Part shown: positions 1-5,916 of the stretch, piece after piece | How positions within the stretch are numbered: the stretch's first letter is position 1 | Layout of the letters: each line of letters opens with the position of its first letter | Source: CALJEL01 sp041082235 | GTDB taxonomy: Bacteria > Nitrospirota > Thermodesulfovibrionia > Thermodesulfovibrionales > CALJEL01 | Reading direction: 5' to 3' | Length of the DNA: 11,339 nucleotides | Assembly: GCA_041082235.1 (NCBI GenBank) | Contig: JBDOIG010000315.1 | Coordinates: 1 to 11,339, forward strand | The notes under the pieces: model-generated | Database searches by the model: none | Told to the model about the DNA's origin: nothing | The model's input: the letters and a program-made list of their open reading frames with translations, nothing else | Translations under genes and position numbers: made by a program

Positions 1-181
1 GACATGGTCTCTTGTTTCATGGCTTTTCTATGGTTTAATTATTCATTTAAGGGTTACCTTTGGATGGAGGGGTGTAAGGATAGCCTGGTTGTCTATATTT
101 GCAATTATTGGTATGGTAATAACATTCTTTGGAGTAAATTTCATAGTTTCAAGCAGTATCCATATCTTTAATGTCCGGTAA
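1..181 (+). CDS. ccsA: Cytochrome c biogenesis protein CcsA/ResC, C-terminal fragment (5' end outside window)
   Basis: The frame is open from base 2 and encodes 59 residues before TAA at 179-181. It begins TWSLVSWLFYG, continues with a histidine-containing segment ending LIIHLRVT, then GWRG, a hydrophobic helix and FGVNF, and ends close to a histidine (SSSIHIF). This order matches the extreme C-terminus of CcsA/ResC, the polytopic haem-handling subunit of System II cytochrome c maturation, which works with ResB to attach haem to apocytochromes outside the cytoplasmic membrane. The tryptophan-rich WWD haem domain, which would prove the family, lies upstream of the window. The stop codon overlaps the next start by 11 bases, so the following two genes are probably co-transcribed with it. 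The family call is strong despite the short fragment; activity cannot be judged. Confidence 0.87.
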   Translation, partial: TWSLVSWLFYGLIIHLRVTFGWRGVRIAWLSIFAIIGMVITFFGVNFIVSSSIHIFNVR

Positions 182-716
182 GCTAACTGATATATTCCTT
201 TTTATAGCTATTATAATCAGCCTCTTTACTGTCAGTACTTTTTCTGACAGAGGCTTATATCATTTCTTGAAGGTCAGATATTCTGAAAGGTATCTGGAAA
301 AAGAAAAAAAAGACATTCTGGAAACTATTGAATTATATAATAAAATTCTCAGTGATTTTTACGCCTCAGATGGCAATGCCTTTTTGTTGAATAAATTCCC
401 TGGCAGTATAAGACTGAGACACCAGATTTTTAGAAATATCGGTTTTTTACAGAATGCAGACCGCATTCTTGTGTACGACTTTGTGGAGATACTTCCTGTG
501 GATATTAAAATAATCCCTCCTGATAGGGCTGAGGCAATAGTGCTTGAGAGGTGGAATTATATCTATCAGAGAAGAAACAGGGAGATTATTTCTCCATTAA
601 AAGGTATGGGAAGGGGTTTTAAATATTATCTGCAGTGGGTTGTTGATCACTGGATTATTCAGGAATATGAACCTGTAGATGTTGAAGAGCCCGAGATAAA
701 GGAGTTCAGGTTCTGA
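171..716 (+). CDS. Small single-pass membrane protein with FtsB/DivIC-like layout
   Basis: This 181-residue product starts inside the end of ccsA. It has one transmembrane helix (about residues 7-23) preceded by a short, slightly basic N-terminus, which suggests the rest is periplasmic. Residues 28-62 form a charged amphipathic helix that could be a coiled coil. Residues 75-106 read like the small C-terminal module of septum formation initiator proteins: a basic helix, a phenylalanine-glycine region, then ILVYDF, resembling the 'G.v.pgE.vy.f' end of FtsB/DivIC. After this come a proline turn (IIPPDRAEA) and an acidic tail unlike FtsB. The resemblance is a pattern seen by eye and is weak. The alternative is a lineage-specific accessory protein of the cytochrome c operon. 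No other start codon is plausible and no clear Shine-Dalgarno site is visible, so translation is probably coupled to ccsA. Confidence 0.6.
   Translation: MSGKLTDIFLFIAIIISLFTVSTFSDRGLYHFLKVRYSERYLEKEKKDILETIELYNKILSDFYASDGNAFLLNKFPGSIRLRHQIFRNIGFLQNADRILVYDFVEILPVDIKIIPPDRAEAIVLERWNYIYQRRNREIISPLKGMGRGFKYYLQWVVDHWIIQEYEPVDVEEPEIKEFRF
701..704 (+). promoter_or_regulatory. Ribosome binding site GGAG for the ResB-like gene
   Basis: The string AAAGGAG lies 11 bases upstream of the ATG at 716, inside the end of the preceding gene. It is one of the few convincing Shine-Dalgarno sites in the window. Together with the one-base stop/start overlap (TGATG) it fixes the start at 716. Confidence 0.6.
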
Positions 717-1573
717 TGCTGAAAAGAATTGCTCTTTCATGGCCCATACCAGCTGGTATAATTGTTTCTTCGCTTATACTGCTATTCTTTCTTAAACTGA
801 TAGGGCTTCCTGTTATATATATATTTAAAACAAAGGCTTTAAAGATTTATCTCATTATCGCTCTGGTATATACTTTGCTTTTTCTATCACGATCTATATG
901 GTTAAGGCGAATTCCATCTGCGATTCTTTCTGTGGTCATGATTTTAATGATAATCCTGTTTTTTATAAAACAAAACACTGAATTTCATGCATTCATTTCT
1001 GGTGTGGAAGGGTCAAGGCTGGAAGATTATTATTCAACAGAGATGGGCCGCTGGAGTAAGGTACCACAATTACCCATTATGATTGAAAAAATAGAGGACG
1101 ATAACATCCTGTTAAAAATTAACGGACAAAAGAAAAAACTTTATAAAGAGGAGAGTTTTAACTGGGAAAATTTCAGGATTACTTTAAAAAGCATTGACTA
1201 TGCTCCACTGGTAATATTAAAAGACAGACAGGGAAATGAAATAGATTCAGCTTATGTAAAGGTTAAATTAAAAGGTGACAGGAAAGATTATTTTCAATTT
1301 CCTGCAGCGCCCTATAGATTTTATTTGTCCTATCCTCTAAAACATAGAGAATACTGGAGGCAGACAGAAAAGGGCTGGGAAAGGCTTGTAAAGCCCTATG
1401 AAAAAGAAGAAGGTGATTATCATTTAATCATTATGAAAGAAAAGTTAGTTATTTTTGAGGGAGATATTAAGATAAATACTGACATATTTTTTGAAACCTA
1501 TAGACTAAATATCCAGAGGGGGAGGCCCTGGGCAGAATTTGAAATCCAGAAAAAAGGGCTCTCCCTATTTTAA
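716..1573 (+). CDS. ResB-like membrane protein: compact, with a periplasmic domain related to ResB
   Basis: The 285-residue product has three predicted membrane helices (about 13-37, 42-58, 66-84) followed by a soluble C-terminal half. Residues 163-181 (beginning APLVILKDRQG) match residues 267-285 of the complete ResB in this window (beginning APLIILYDRDG) at 13 of 19 positions. The surrounding order also agrees: an LP turn with an 'I.KIE' strand before it, and a basic stretch with an aromatic strand ending in YP after it. It is therefore a ResB-family periplasmic domain on a shortened membrane part. It differs from true ResB in lacking the C-terminal helix after the domain and any histidine inside its third helix (ResB here has H162). 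A haem-handling role by itself is therefore doubtful; an accessory role beside the upstream CcsA is inferred. The last codons and the stop lie in a palindromic repeat, giving the C-terminus KKGLSLF. Confidence 0.7.
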   Translation: MLKRIALSWPIPAGIIVSSLILLFFLKLIGLPVIYIFKTKALKIYLIIALVYTLLFLSRSIWLRRIPSAILSVVMILMIILFFIKQNTEFHAFISGVEGSRLEDYYSTEMGRWSKVPQLPIMIEKIEDDNILLKINGQKKKLYKEESFNWENFRITLKSIDYAPLVILKDRQGNEIDSAYVKVKLKGDRKDYFQFPAAPYRFYLSYPLKHREYWRQTEKGWERLVKPYEKEEGDYHLIIMKEKLVIFEGDIKINTDIFFETYRLNIQRGRPWAEFEIQKKGLSLF

Positions 1574-1598
1574 AAAATTAGGGAGTGTCCCCTTTTTT
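1550..1598. repeat. REPIN-like inverted repeat pair (R1a/R1b)
   Basis: Two copies of the window's short repeat face each other. Six A's and GGG (1550-1558) pair with CCC and six T's (1589-1591 and 1593-1598). CTCCCTA (1561-1567) pairs perfectly with TAGGGAG (1579-1585). An A/T-rich loop (1568-1578) can pair further. The two arms match, on opposite strands, the repeats at 5325-5346 and 4623-4648 beside the transposase gene. An inverted pair of REP units is the arrangement called a REPIN, which is mobilised in trans by a RAYT transposase. The element supplies the last codons of both convergent genes. Confidence 0.7.
1550..1598. terminator. Probable bidirectional intrinsic terminator
   Basis: The hairpin described for the inverted repeat sits exactly at the ends of two convergent genes, whose stops are at 1571-1573 (+) and 1578-1580 (-). 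It has a G/C-containing stem and a six-T run on the 3' side when read from either strand. That is the form of a Rho-independent terminator in both directions. The T runs are part of the stem rather than a separate tail, and termination itself is inferred. Confidence 0.55.
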
Positions 1599-2765
1599 GT
1601 TTAACCAATTATAAAGTGAGAGGGCAACAATTTTGTGGCCTTCCTTTGTCCAGTGATGGTCATAAACTGCAGGATTGTAAACAGCTATACCTTTCATATG
1701 GGCATTCCTTATGGCAGGCAAAAGATCCAGATATTTTATCTTATTTTTGAGGGCAAAATTGTAGAGGTATTTACTATAGGCTGTATTTCTCCTTTCTGCA
1801 TCAGGAGATAAATCTTTATATTTTATTAAAGCACCGGGTGTGTTCTCCTTTTCAGGTATAAAGACAAGAAGGAAGTCCGAATTAATATCTTTACATACAG
1901 AATGAATTTCTTTAATTAGAGCCTCAAAGAGTGGAAGGATGTTCTCAGACCTGTGAGTGAGATTTTTGACTCCTGGAAGGGCTGTGGTAAATTCTTCTGC
2001 AAGGCCTACTTTTAGTAAAAATTTTCTTACACCTGGAATGTTGTTTATTCTTTTTGCAATAAAGGGATAAGTATGAGTATGAAATCTCAGGAACTTTTTT
2101 ATCTTTCCAAGAGCTGACTGTGGTTCTTCAAAGGCCTTTCTCCTTGTCTCCCTTGTATCAGGGACAGGGACATTGTACAGGGAAAGTCTACCATCTTCAA
2201 GGGCGAAGATTGGCTTTGGATAACCATACATGATGGAATGACCTATTTCATCAAGGTCATTTGGAGGAAAAACCCCGAGTATAACAATATCAGGTGAATA
2301 TTTGACCCCGTATTCCAGGAGCCATAAAAGTTCCTGGTCAGTTCCATACCCTGTAACAGCACCATTTAATATTTCAATGGAAGGCCCCACCATATCTTGG
2401 AGAACCTCAGAGATTATATCATTATCATCAACGCCATATCCCCAGAAAAAGGAATCACCGAGAAGAAGGACTCTTTTAACGCCAGGTGCTTTTTTAAATT
2501 CTACATTTCTTAGCATTCTTAAGCCATGATTGTTATGATGTCTGTGAAACCTTATATCTCTTCTCAGATAAAAATATCCATCTGTATTGGGTTTATTTAC
2601 CCATCCCAGTGTTTCATTATATTGCTCGTGATATGAACGGATAAATACCTTATGTGGCCATAAAAGGGATAATAAGATCTCAAGGCACAGAAAGAAAACA
2701 AAGACCGATCCTGATATGAGCATTAAATTTTTAACCGCTCCTGAAAATTTTTTAAAATGTTTCAT
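1578..2765 (-). CDS. Membrane-anchored SGNH/GDSL-family hydrolase
   Basis: The 395-residue protein has one N-terminal membrane helix (about 13-35), so its catalytic domain should lie outside the cytoplasmic membrane. The SGNH blocks are visible in order: LLGDSFFWGYGV with nucleophile S105; a block II glycine in NGAVTGYG (135-141); N169 in GVFPPND; and the terminal D-x-H motif YDHHWTKEGH, with D369 and H371 as the likely catalytic pair. Enzymes of this type add or remove acyl groups, often acetyl, on envelope polysaccharides or lipids; the substrate here is unknown. Its start overlaps the stop of the upstream glycosyltransferase by 3 bases (ATGA), which implies translational coupling and a shared glycan pathway. 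The final residues GDTP are encoded by a palindromic repeat, which may have replaced the original C-terminus without touching the catalytic core. Confidence 0.85.
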   Translation of the reverse strand: MKHFKKFSGAVKNLMLISGSVFVFFLCLEILLSLLWPHKVFIRSYHEQYNETLGWVNKPNTDGYFYLRRDIRFHRHHNNHGLRMLRNVEFKKAPGVKRVLLLGDSFFWGYGVDDNDIISEVLQDMVGPSIEILNGAVTGYGTDQELLWLLEYGVKYSPDIVILGVFPPNDLDEIGHSIMYGYPKPIFALEDGRLSLYNVPVPDTRETRRKAFEEPQSALGKIKKFLRFHTHTYPFIAKRINNIPGVRKFLLKVGLAEEFTTALPGVKNLTHRSENILPLFEALIKEIHSVCKDINSDFLLVFIPEKENTPGALIKYKDLSPDAERRNTAYSKYLYNFALKNKIKYLDLLPAIRNAHMKGIAVYNPAVYDHHWTKEGHKIVALSLYNWLNKKGDTP

Positions 2766-3970
2766 CTTAAATCCACACCAGTATGGGGGTTATATTGTTC
2801 AACTATGAATTTAAGATAGGAGAAGTCCAATGCCTTACCAATCGCAAGAGGATAAAGCAAGACTGATATGGTAAGAAGCAATAATATATAAACAGCGGGT
2901 ATTAATTGCGATCTGAGCCCTATTTTTTTAATCAATAATGCAGCCGCCATAAAGCCAAAAGGTATCACAGACACCGCAGAAAGTACATAGATGTCCCTGT
3001 TAAATGATGCTAATATCAGGGGGATATATGAGATCAGAAAAAGCATTATGATGGGCAGATATTTTCTCCTCTCCTGTGAGAGAATAAGATAAATTATTCC
3101 TGGAACGGTCAGAAGCCATGTCAGCGGATTTCCTATAGCAATCATTACATTTGGTTCGTTTTTAGCGTAGGTAAACATACCATATCCAGTGGGTACAATA
3201 AACCATAAAACAGGTTTACCCGGGTTCCTGATTGCCTCTTCTACAGGGTTAACAAGCACTTTGTTCAGATAATATAATTGCTTCTGGAGATTTATCCACT
3301 CAAAGATATCATAGCCCCTCAAAAACCATGGGATAAAGGTCATGAGATATACGGTAAAAGGAAGGATAGTCAGGTGTGAAATATATCTGATGGAATCCTT
3401 TTTACAGGATATAATGAGATATACAATGCAATAAAGGAGAGGAAATAGAGCCTGCCATTTCGACGCAGCCCCGAGGCCAAAGGATATACCCGAAAGGGTG
3501 AGAAAAAGTGTTTTATTATTTTTTAAAAAAATAAAAAACAAATAAAGCCCGAGCAGGATAAAGAAAAGGGTGGTTGTTTCCTGAATGGCCTGCCTTGAAA
3601 AAGAGATATGAAGTGGATCAATGGCTAAGAAAAACATTGCCAGAAGACTTACAGACCTGTCTTTTGTTATCTCCGTGCTTAATAAATATAGAATTAAGAC
3701 AGAAAGTATTCCTGCTATTAGACTTGGCCCGTAAACGCCCAGAGGACCTTTTCCTAAAGTCTTTGTTGAGAGATATATGAGGATATTTCTTAAATAAGGA
3801 TGATGAATCATGCTTGGTCCGATCTGACCTCTTTCCATGTAATTTTCAGCAGATACCACAAAGAGATAATCATCCTCAAGCATGGGCTGAGACCACAGAA
3901 AAAGTATCCTGGCCATTATACCAGTAAGAAAGACCGCTGTTATAAAAAGGGTATGTTTTCTATCATCCAT
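2762..3970 (-). CDS. GT-C glycosyltransferase, GT39/PMT-like (PMT_2 type)
   Basis: The 402-residue polytopic protein has roughly ten hydrophobic helices. After the first helix comes an acidic motif, LEDDYLF (E32, D33, D34), at the place where PMT/ArnT-type enzymes carry the catalytic D/E of the first outer loop. Further family signs are HHPYLRNIL, the YGPSLIAG turn (compare R-L-P-S-x-x-x-G), SRQAIQETT at the position of the usual E-containing helix, GISFGLGAASKWQAL (compare the G-x-x-KW-x-x-L helix) and IPWFLRG. Such enzymes transfer a sugar from a polyprenyl-phosphate donor to protein, lipid A or another envelope acceptor on the outer face of the membrane. The donor and acceptor cannot be told. 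It overlaps the upstream gene by 31 bases and the downstream SGNH gene by 3, so the three genes are probably one transcription unit. The ATG at 3970 has only a weak ribosome site. Confidence 0.82.
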   Translation of the reverse strand: MDDRKHTLFITAVFLTGIMARILFLWSQPMLEDDYLFVVSAENYMERGQIGPSMIHHPYLRNILIYLSTKTLGKGPLGVYGPSLIAGILSVLILYLLSTEITKDRSVSLLAMFFLAIDPLHISFSRQAIQETTTLFFILLGLYLFFIFLKNNKTLFLTLSGISFGLGAASKWQALFPLLYCIVYLIISCKKDSIRYISHLTILPFTVYLMTFIPWFLRGYDIFEWINLQKQLYYLNKVLVNPVEEAIRNPGKPVLWFIVPTGYGMFTYAKNEPNVMIAIGNPLTWLLTVPGIIYLILSQERRKYLPIIMLFLISYIPLILASFNRDIYVLSAVSVIPFGFMAAALLIKKIGLRSQLIPAVYILLLLTISVLLYPLAIGKALDFSYLKFIVEQYNPHTGVDLR

Positions 3971-4659
3971 TTTAATCTCAATAATCTTTCTATTGCTTTG
4001 CTGTTGTTATATCCGTCGGATATACAAAAAGAAATAGAATCAGCCTGGATTTTTTGCTTTTTAAAGATATTATAAACCTCCTCAGGAGTCTCATCAAATT
4101 CAAAATAAGAGGGATGAAGGGCAAGCACCACCTTTTCATTTATCTTCTTTAAATCCTTCAGGGTTAAGACATACCTTGGAGTATGTCTGTAATGACCCTT
4201 TATAATATTGCCTTGTACTTCCCATGGCTCGCCCTGCTTCACATTGAAAACCCTTAACTCCCTTGCAACCTCTATCCTCTCAGATAATGTCCTTTCAGGA
4301 ATAACATGATAAAGCTTTCTTGCGATCCCAGCCTCTACAGTAACCCATAAAAAGTTCTCATCTGATAGCACAGATTCGTAGGCACTCATCATATCTATAG
4401 TTCTAACAGGAAATCCTGTCCTTAAATTCAAAAATTCAGACTCATGTAAAGCAAGAAAGTTAAGATGCCTGCTGAAATAAATAATAACCCTTCCTTTTAT
4501 CCCGAGCCCTTTCCAGTACCAGTAAACCTCCCTCTCCTTCAACAATTGGGGACTCTCCCCATTTTTTAAATATACTCTACTGTAACTACTTGGAAAATTT
4601 ATTAAAATAATAATGATAATGCAAAAAATTGGGAGTGTCCCTATTTTTATTTTTTGCAT
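3940..4659 (-). CDS. Exported protein of unknown function; N-terminus built partly from REP-like repeats
   Basis: I do not recognise the family. The 239-residue product opens with a basic segment and a strongly hydrophobic helix (about 8-22) followed by FPSSYS, which reads as a signal peptide or anchor. The remainder has alternating strand- and helix-like segments, including GRVIIYFSRHLNFLA (56-70), KVVLALHPSYFEFDE (176-190) and SISFCISDGYN (208-218). This suggests an alpha/beta fold, but no catalytic signature stands out. Two palindromic repeats lie in frame inside the gene and encode residues near KIGTLPIF and KNGESPQL. GAGG stands six bases before the ATG, supporting this start. The gene overlaps the transposase by 13 bases and the glycosyltransferase by 31. 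Context suggests a part in envelope glycan work. The repeats raise the possibility that the original 5' end was altered when the transposase arrived. Confidence 0.6.
   Translation of the reverse strand: MQKIKIGTLPIFCIIIIILINFPSSYSRVYLKNGESPQLLKEREVYWYWKGLGIKGRVIIYFSRHLNFLALHESEFLNLRTGFPVRTIDMMSAYESVLSDENFLWVTVEAGIARKLYHVIPERTLSERIEVARELRVFNVKQGEPWEVQGNIIKGHYRHTPRYVLTLKDLKKINEKVVLALHPSYFEFDETPEEVYNIFKKQKIQADSISFCISDGYNNSKAIERLLRLKWMIENIPFL
4544..4567 (-). repeat. REP-like palindromic repeat R2
   Basis: On the minus strand this reads as six A's, then TGGGGAGAGTCCCC. It contains the core GGGAGWGYCCC shared by all copies in the window. It is inverted relative to the copy at 4623-4648, and the two could form a long hairpin with a loop of about 55 bases. 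It lies within the coding region of the unknown exported protein. Confidence 0.65.
4623..4648 (+). repeat. REP-like palindromic repeat R3 at the 3' end of the transposase gene
   Basis: Six A's and TTGGGAGTGTCCCTA are followed by a T run. The copy overlaps the last bases of the transposase stop codon region (4647-4649) and encodes codons 4-12 or so of the neighbouring unknown gene. With the copy at 5325-5346, which has the same orientation, it brackets the transposase gene. Confidence 0.7.
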
Positions 4660-5306
4660 GGCCTGCCTCTGGGTCTGGGTTTGAGAGGTCTATTAAATAG
4701 ATTCTCAAGTTTGCGGATAAATTTATCAGAGCCGATTGGCTTACATGAAATGGTTGCCTTTCTGATAGCGGGGTAATCTGATGTTTCCATAATGAGACCC
4801 CTGTAATTCTCTCTAAGAGATTCAGAAAGCCAGTCTGTATTCTCTATCAGTGCATTAGGTATTCCCCTTAAGTGAAGGCCAGCACTTGACCATATCCATT
4901 CTTCTGGATTCCCTACAAGGCCAGCCCTAACCGGGTTGGTTTCTATATATCTCGCAACAGCCCAGAGATATGTTTCTGCATCTATTATGGATGAATAATA
5001 TCTATTTTGCCATAATCGGCCTGTTCTATTGTATTTTTTATTAAAATACTGGGCGTATCTGAATGTGGCATGGTGAATAAATCTTCCAAGACCATCTTCA
5101 CTTAAAGGGACAGCCAGGAGATGAAAGTGATTCGGCATGAGACAGTACGCCATGAGTCGTGTTGAGCTTTTCTGTATTCCTGCTTTCAGACATTCAATCA
5201 TAAAGGAATAATCTTCCTCATTAAGAAAAACTTTTTCTCTATTCACTCCTCTCTGGACTATATGATGGGGATAACCTATTAAATATAGTCTTGCTGTTCT
5301 GGGCAT
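4647..5306 (-). CDS. REP-associated tyrosine transposase (RAYT), Y1/HUH family
   Basis: The 219-residue protein is a full-length IS200-like single-strand transposase of the RAYT branch. It opens MPRTARLYL and GYPHHIVQRG, as in this family. The metal-binding HUH motif is NHFHLL (H60, H62) after AYCLMPN. The GRLWQNRYYSS segment follows at 96-106, the catalytic tyrosine is Y120 in RYIETNPVRAGLV, and the basic tail NRPLKPRPRGRPCKK closes it. RAYTs are normally single-copy, chromosomally stable genes that move short palindromic REP/REPIN elements in trans rather than themselves. Same-orientation repeats stand directly upstream (5325-5346) and across the stop (4623-4648), as expected for a cognate pair. 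The reading frame is intact with all key residues present, so it may be active. A perfect TATAAT lies 8 bases before the ATG. Confidence 0.93.
   Translation of the reverse strand: MPRTARLYLIGYPHHIVQRGVNREKVFLNEEDYSFMIECLKAGIQKSSTRLMAYCLMPNHFHLLAVPLSEDGLGRFIHHATFRYAQYFNKKYNRTGRLWQNRYYSSIIDAETYLWAVARYIETNPVRAGLVGNPEEWIWSSAGLHLRGIPNALIENTDWLSESLRENYRGLIMETSDYPAIRKATISCKPIGSDKFIRKLENLFNRPLKPRPRGRPCKK
4660..4669 (-). promoter_or_regulatory. Ribosome binding site GAGG for the unknown exported protein
   Basis: Read on the minus strand the bases before the ATG are GAGGCAGGCC, giving GAGG with a six-base spacer. The site is inside the transposase coding region, so translation of this gene may be coupled to that of the transposase. 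It favours the start at 4659 over any later one. Confidence 0.45.
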
Positions 5307-5361
5307 CTTTTTAATTATACCATGAAAATAGGGAGTGCCCCTCTTTATGGTATATTATGAT
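5307..5361. promoter_or_regulatory. Divergent promoter region with TATAAT for the transposase
   Basis: The spacer between the transposase and TPR protein A contains repeat R4. It holds a perfect TATAAT on the minus strand at 5314-5319, which would start transcription almost at the transposase ATG (5306). On the plus strand TATATT at 5351-5356 lies just before the ATG at 5362. No convincing -35 hexamer is seen for either, so these are candidate -10 boxes only. Confidence 0.35.
5325..5346 (+). repeat. REP-like palindromic repeat R4 upstream of the transposase
   Basis: AAAATAGGGAGTGCCCC is followed by a T-rich tail. It is nearly identical, on the opposite strand, to the left arm of the hairpin at 1550-1571. 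It lies 18 bases upstream of the transposase start codon and has the same plus-strand orientation as the copy at the transposase stop. Confidence 0.7.
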
Positions 5362-5916
5362 ATGAGAATTATTTTTTTAACACTATTTGGCCTCATACTG
5401 TTATCAGCTTCATCAGTCCGTAATAGTCTGTGGCGGGACGAGCTTTCTATTCTCAATGATACTGTGCTAAAAAGTCCAAATAAGGCAAGACCCTATAATA
5501 ACAGGGGGCATGTCTATATGAAAAAGGGAGACCTTGATAATGCCCTCAGGGATTTTGTAAAAGCCCTTTCTTTAAATCCTGATTATGTTGATGCCTGTTA
5601 TAATATAGGAGTTGTTTATTATTATAAAAATAACATAGAAAAGGCAATAGAATATTTTTTAAGAGCTATTGAGCTCCATGCTTCATATTACTATGCCTAC
5701 TATAATCTTGGTGTTATTTATGGAAATATGGGTAATCTTGATGAAGCAATCTATTTTTTTTCCGAAGCAATTGCAATAAAAAAGGATATGGCAGAGGCCT
5801 ATCTTAAAAGGGGAATTGCCTACAGACTTAAAGGAGATATTGATGCTGCTATAGAGGATTTTGAAAAGGCAAAAGAGCTCGATCCATCACTTTTTCAATC
5901 TAATTTCATTCACTAA
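5362..5916 (+). CDS. Membrane-anchored TPR protein A
   Basis: With the ATG at 5362 the product is 184 residues: a membrane helix (about 3-18), the family motif RNSLWRDE (20-27), the linker KSPNKARPYNN, and four TPRs (about 42-75, 76-109, 110-143, 144-177). The frame is open back to a GTG at 5335, but that lies inside repeat R4. Starting at 5362 gives an N-terminus equivalent to the four paralogs. Basic residues before the helix suggest the TPRs are periplasmic. TPRs bind peptide segments of partner proteins; the partner is unknown. Residues 112-165 are very close to residues 183-236 of TPR protein D, which points to a fairly recent duplication. The 3' end overlaps the convergent gene B by 30 bases. 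The design resembles the C-terminal part of TMTC-like GT-C/TPR proteins. Confidence 0.82.
   Translation: MRIIFLTLFGLILLSASSVRNSLWRDELSILNDTVLKSPNKARPYNNRGHVYMKKGDLDNALRDFVKALSLNPDYVDACYNIGVVYYYKNNIEKAIEYFLRAIELHASYYYAYYNLGVIYGNMGNLDEAIYFFSEAIAIKKDMAEAYLKRGIAYRLKGDIDAAIEDFEKAKELDPSLFQSNFIH

Noticed and set aside
2302..2529. Short plus-strand open frame opposite the SGNH gene
   Set aside because: It lies wholly antisense to a well-supported catalytic domain and its product has no membrane, domain or repeat feature.
5335..5361. A GTG start at 5335 that would lengthen TPR protein A by nine residues
   Set aside because: The GTG is inside repeat R4, has no ribosome site, and the added residues spoil the match to the four paralogous N-termini; the ATG at 5362 is preferred.
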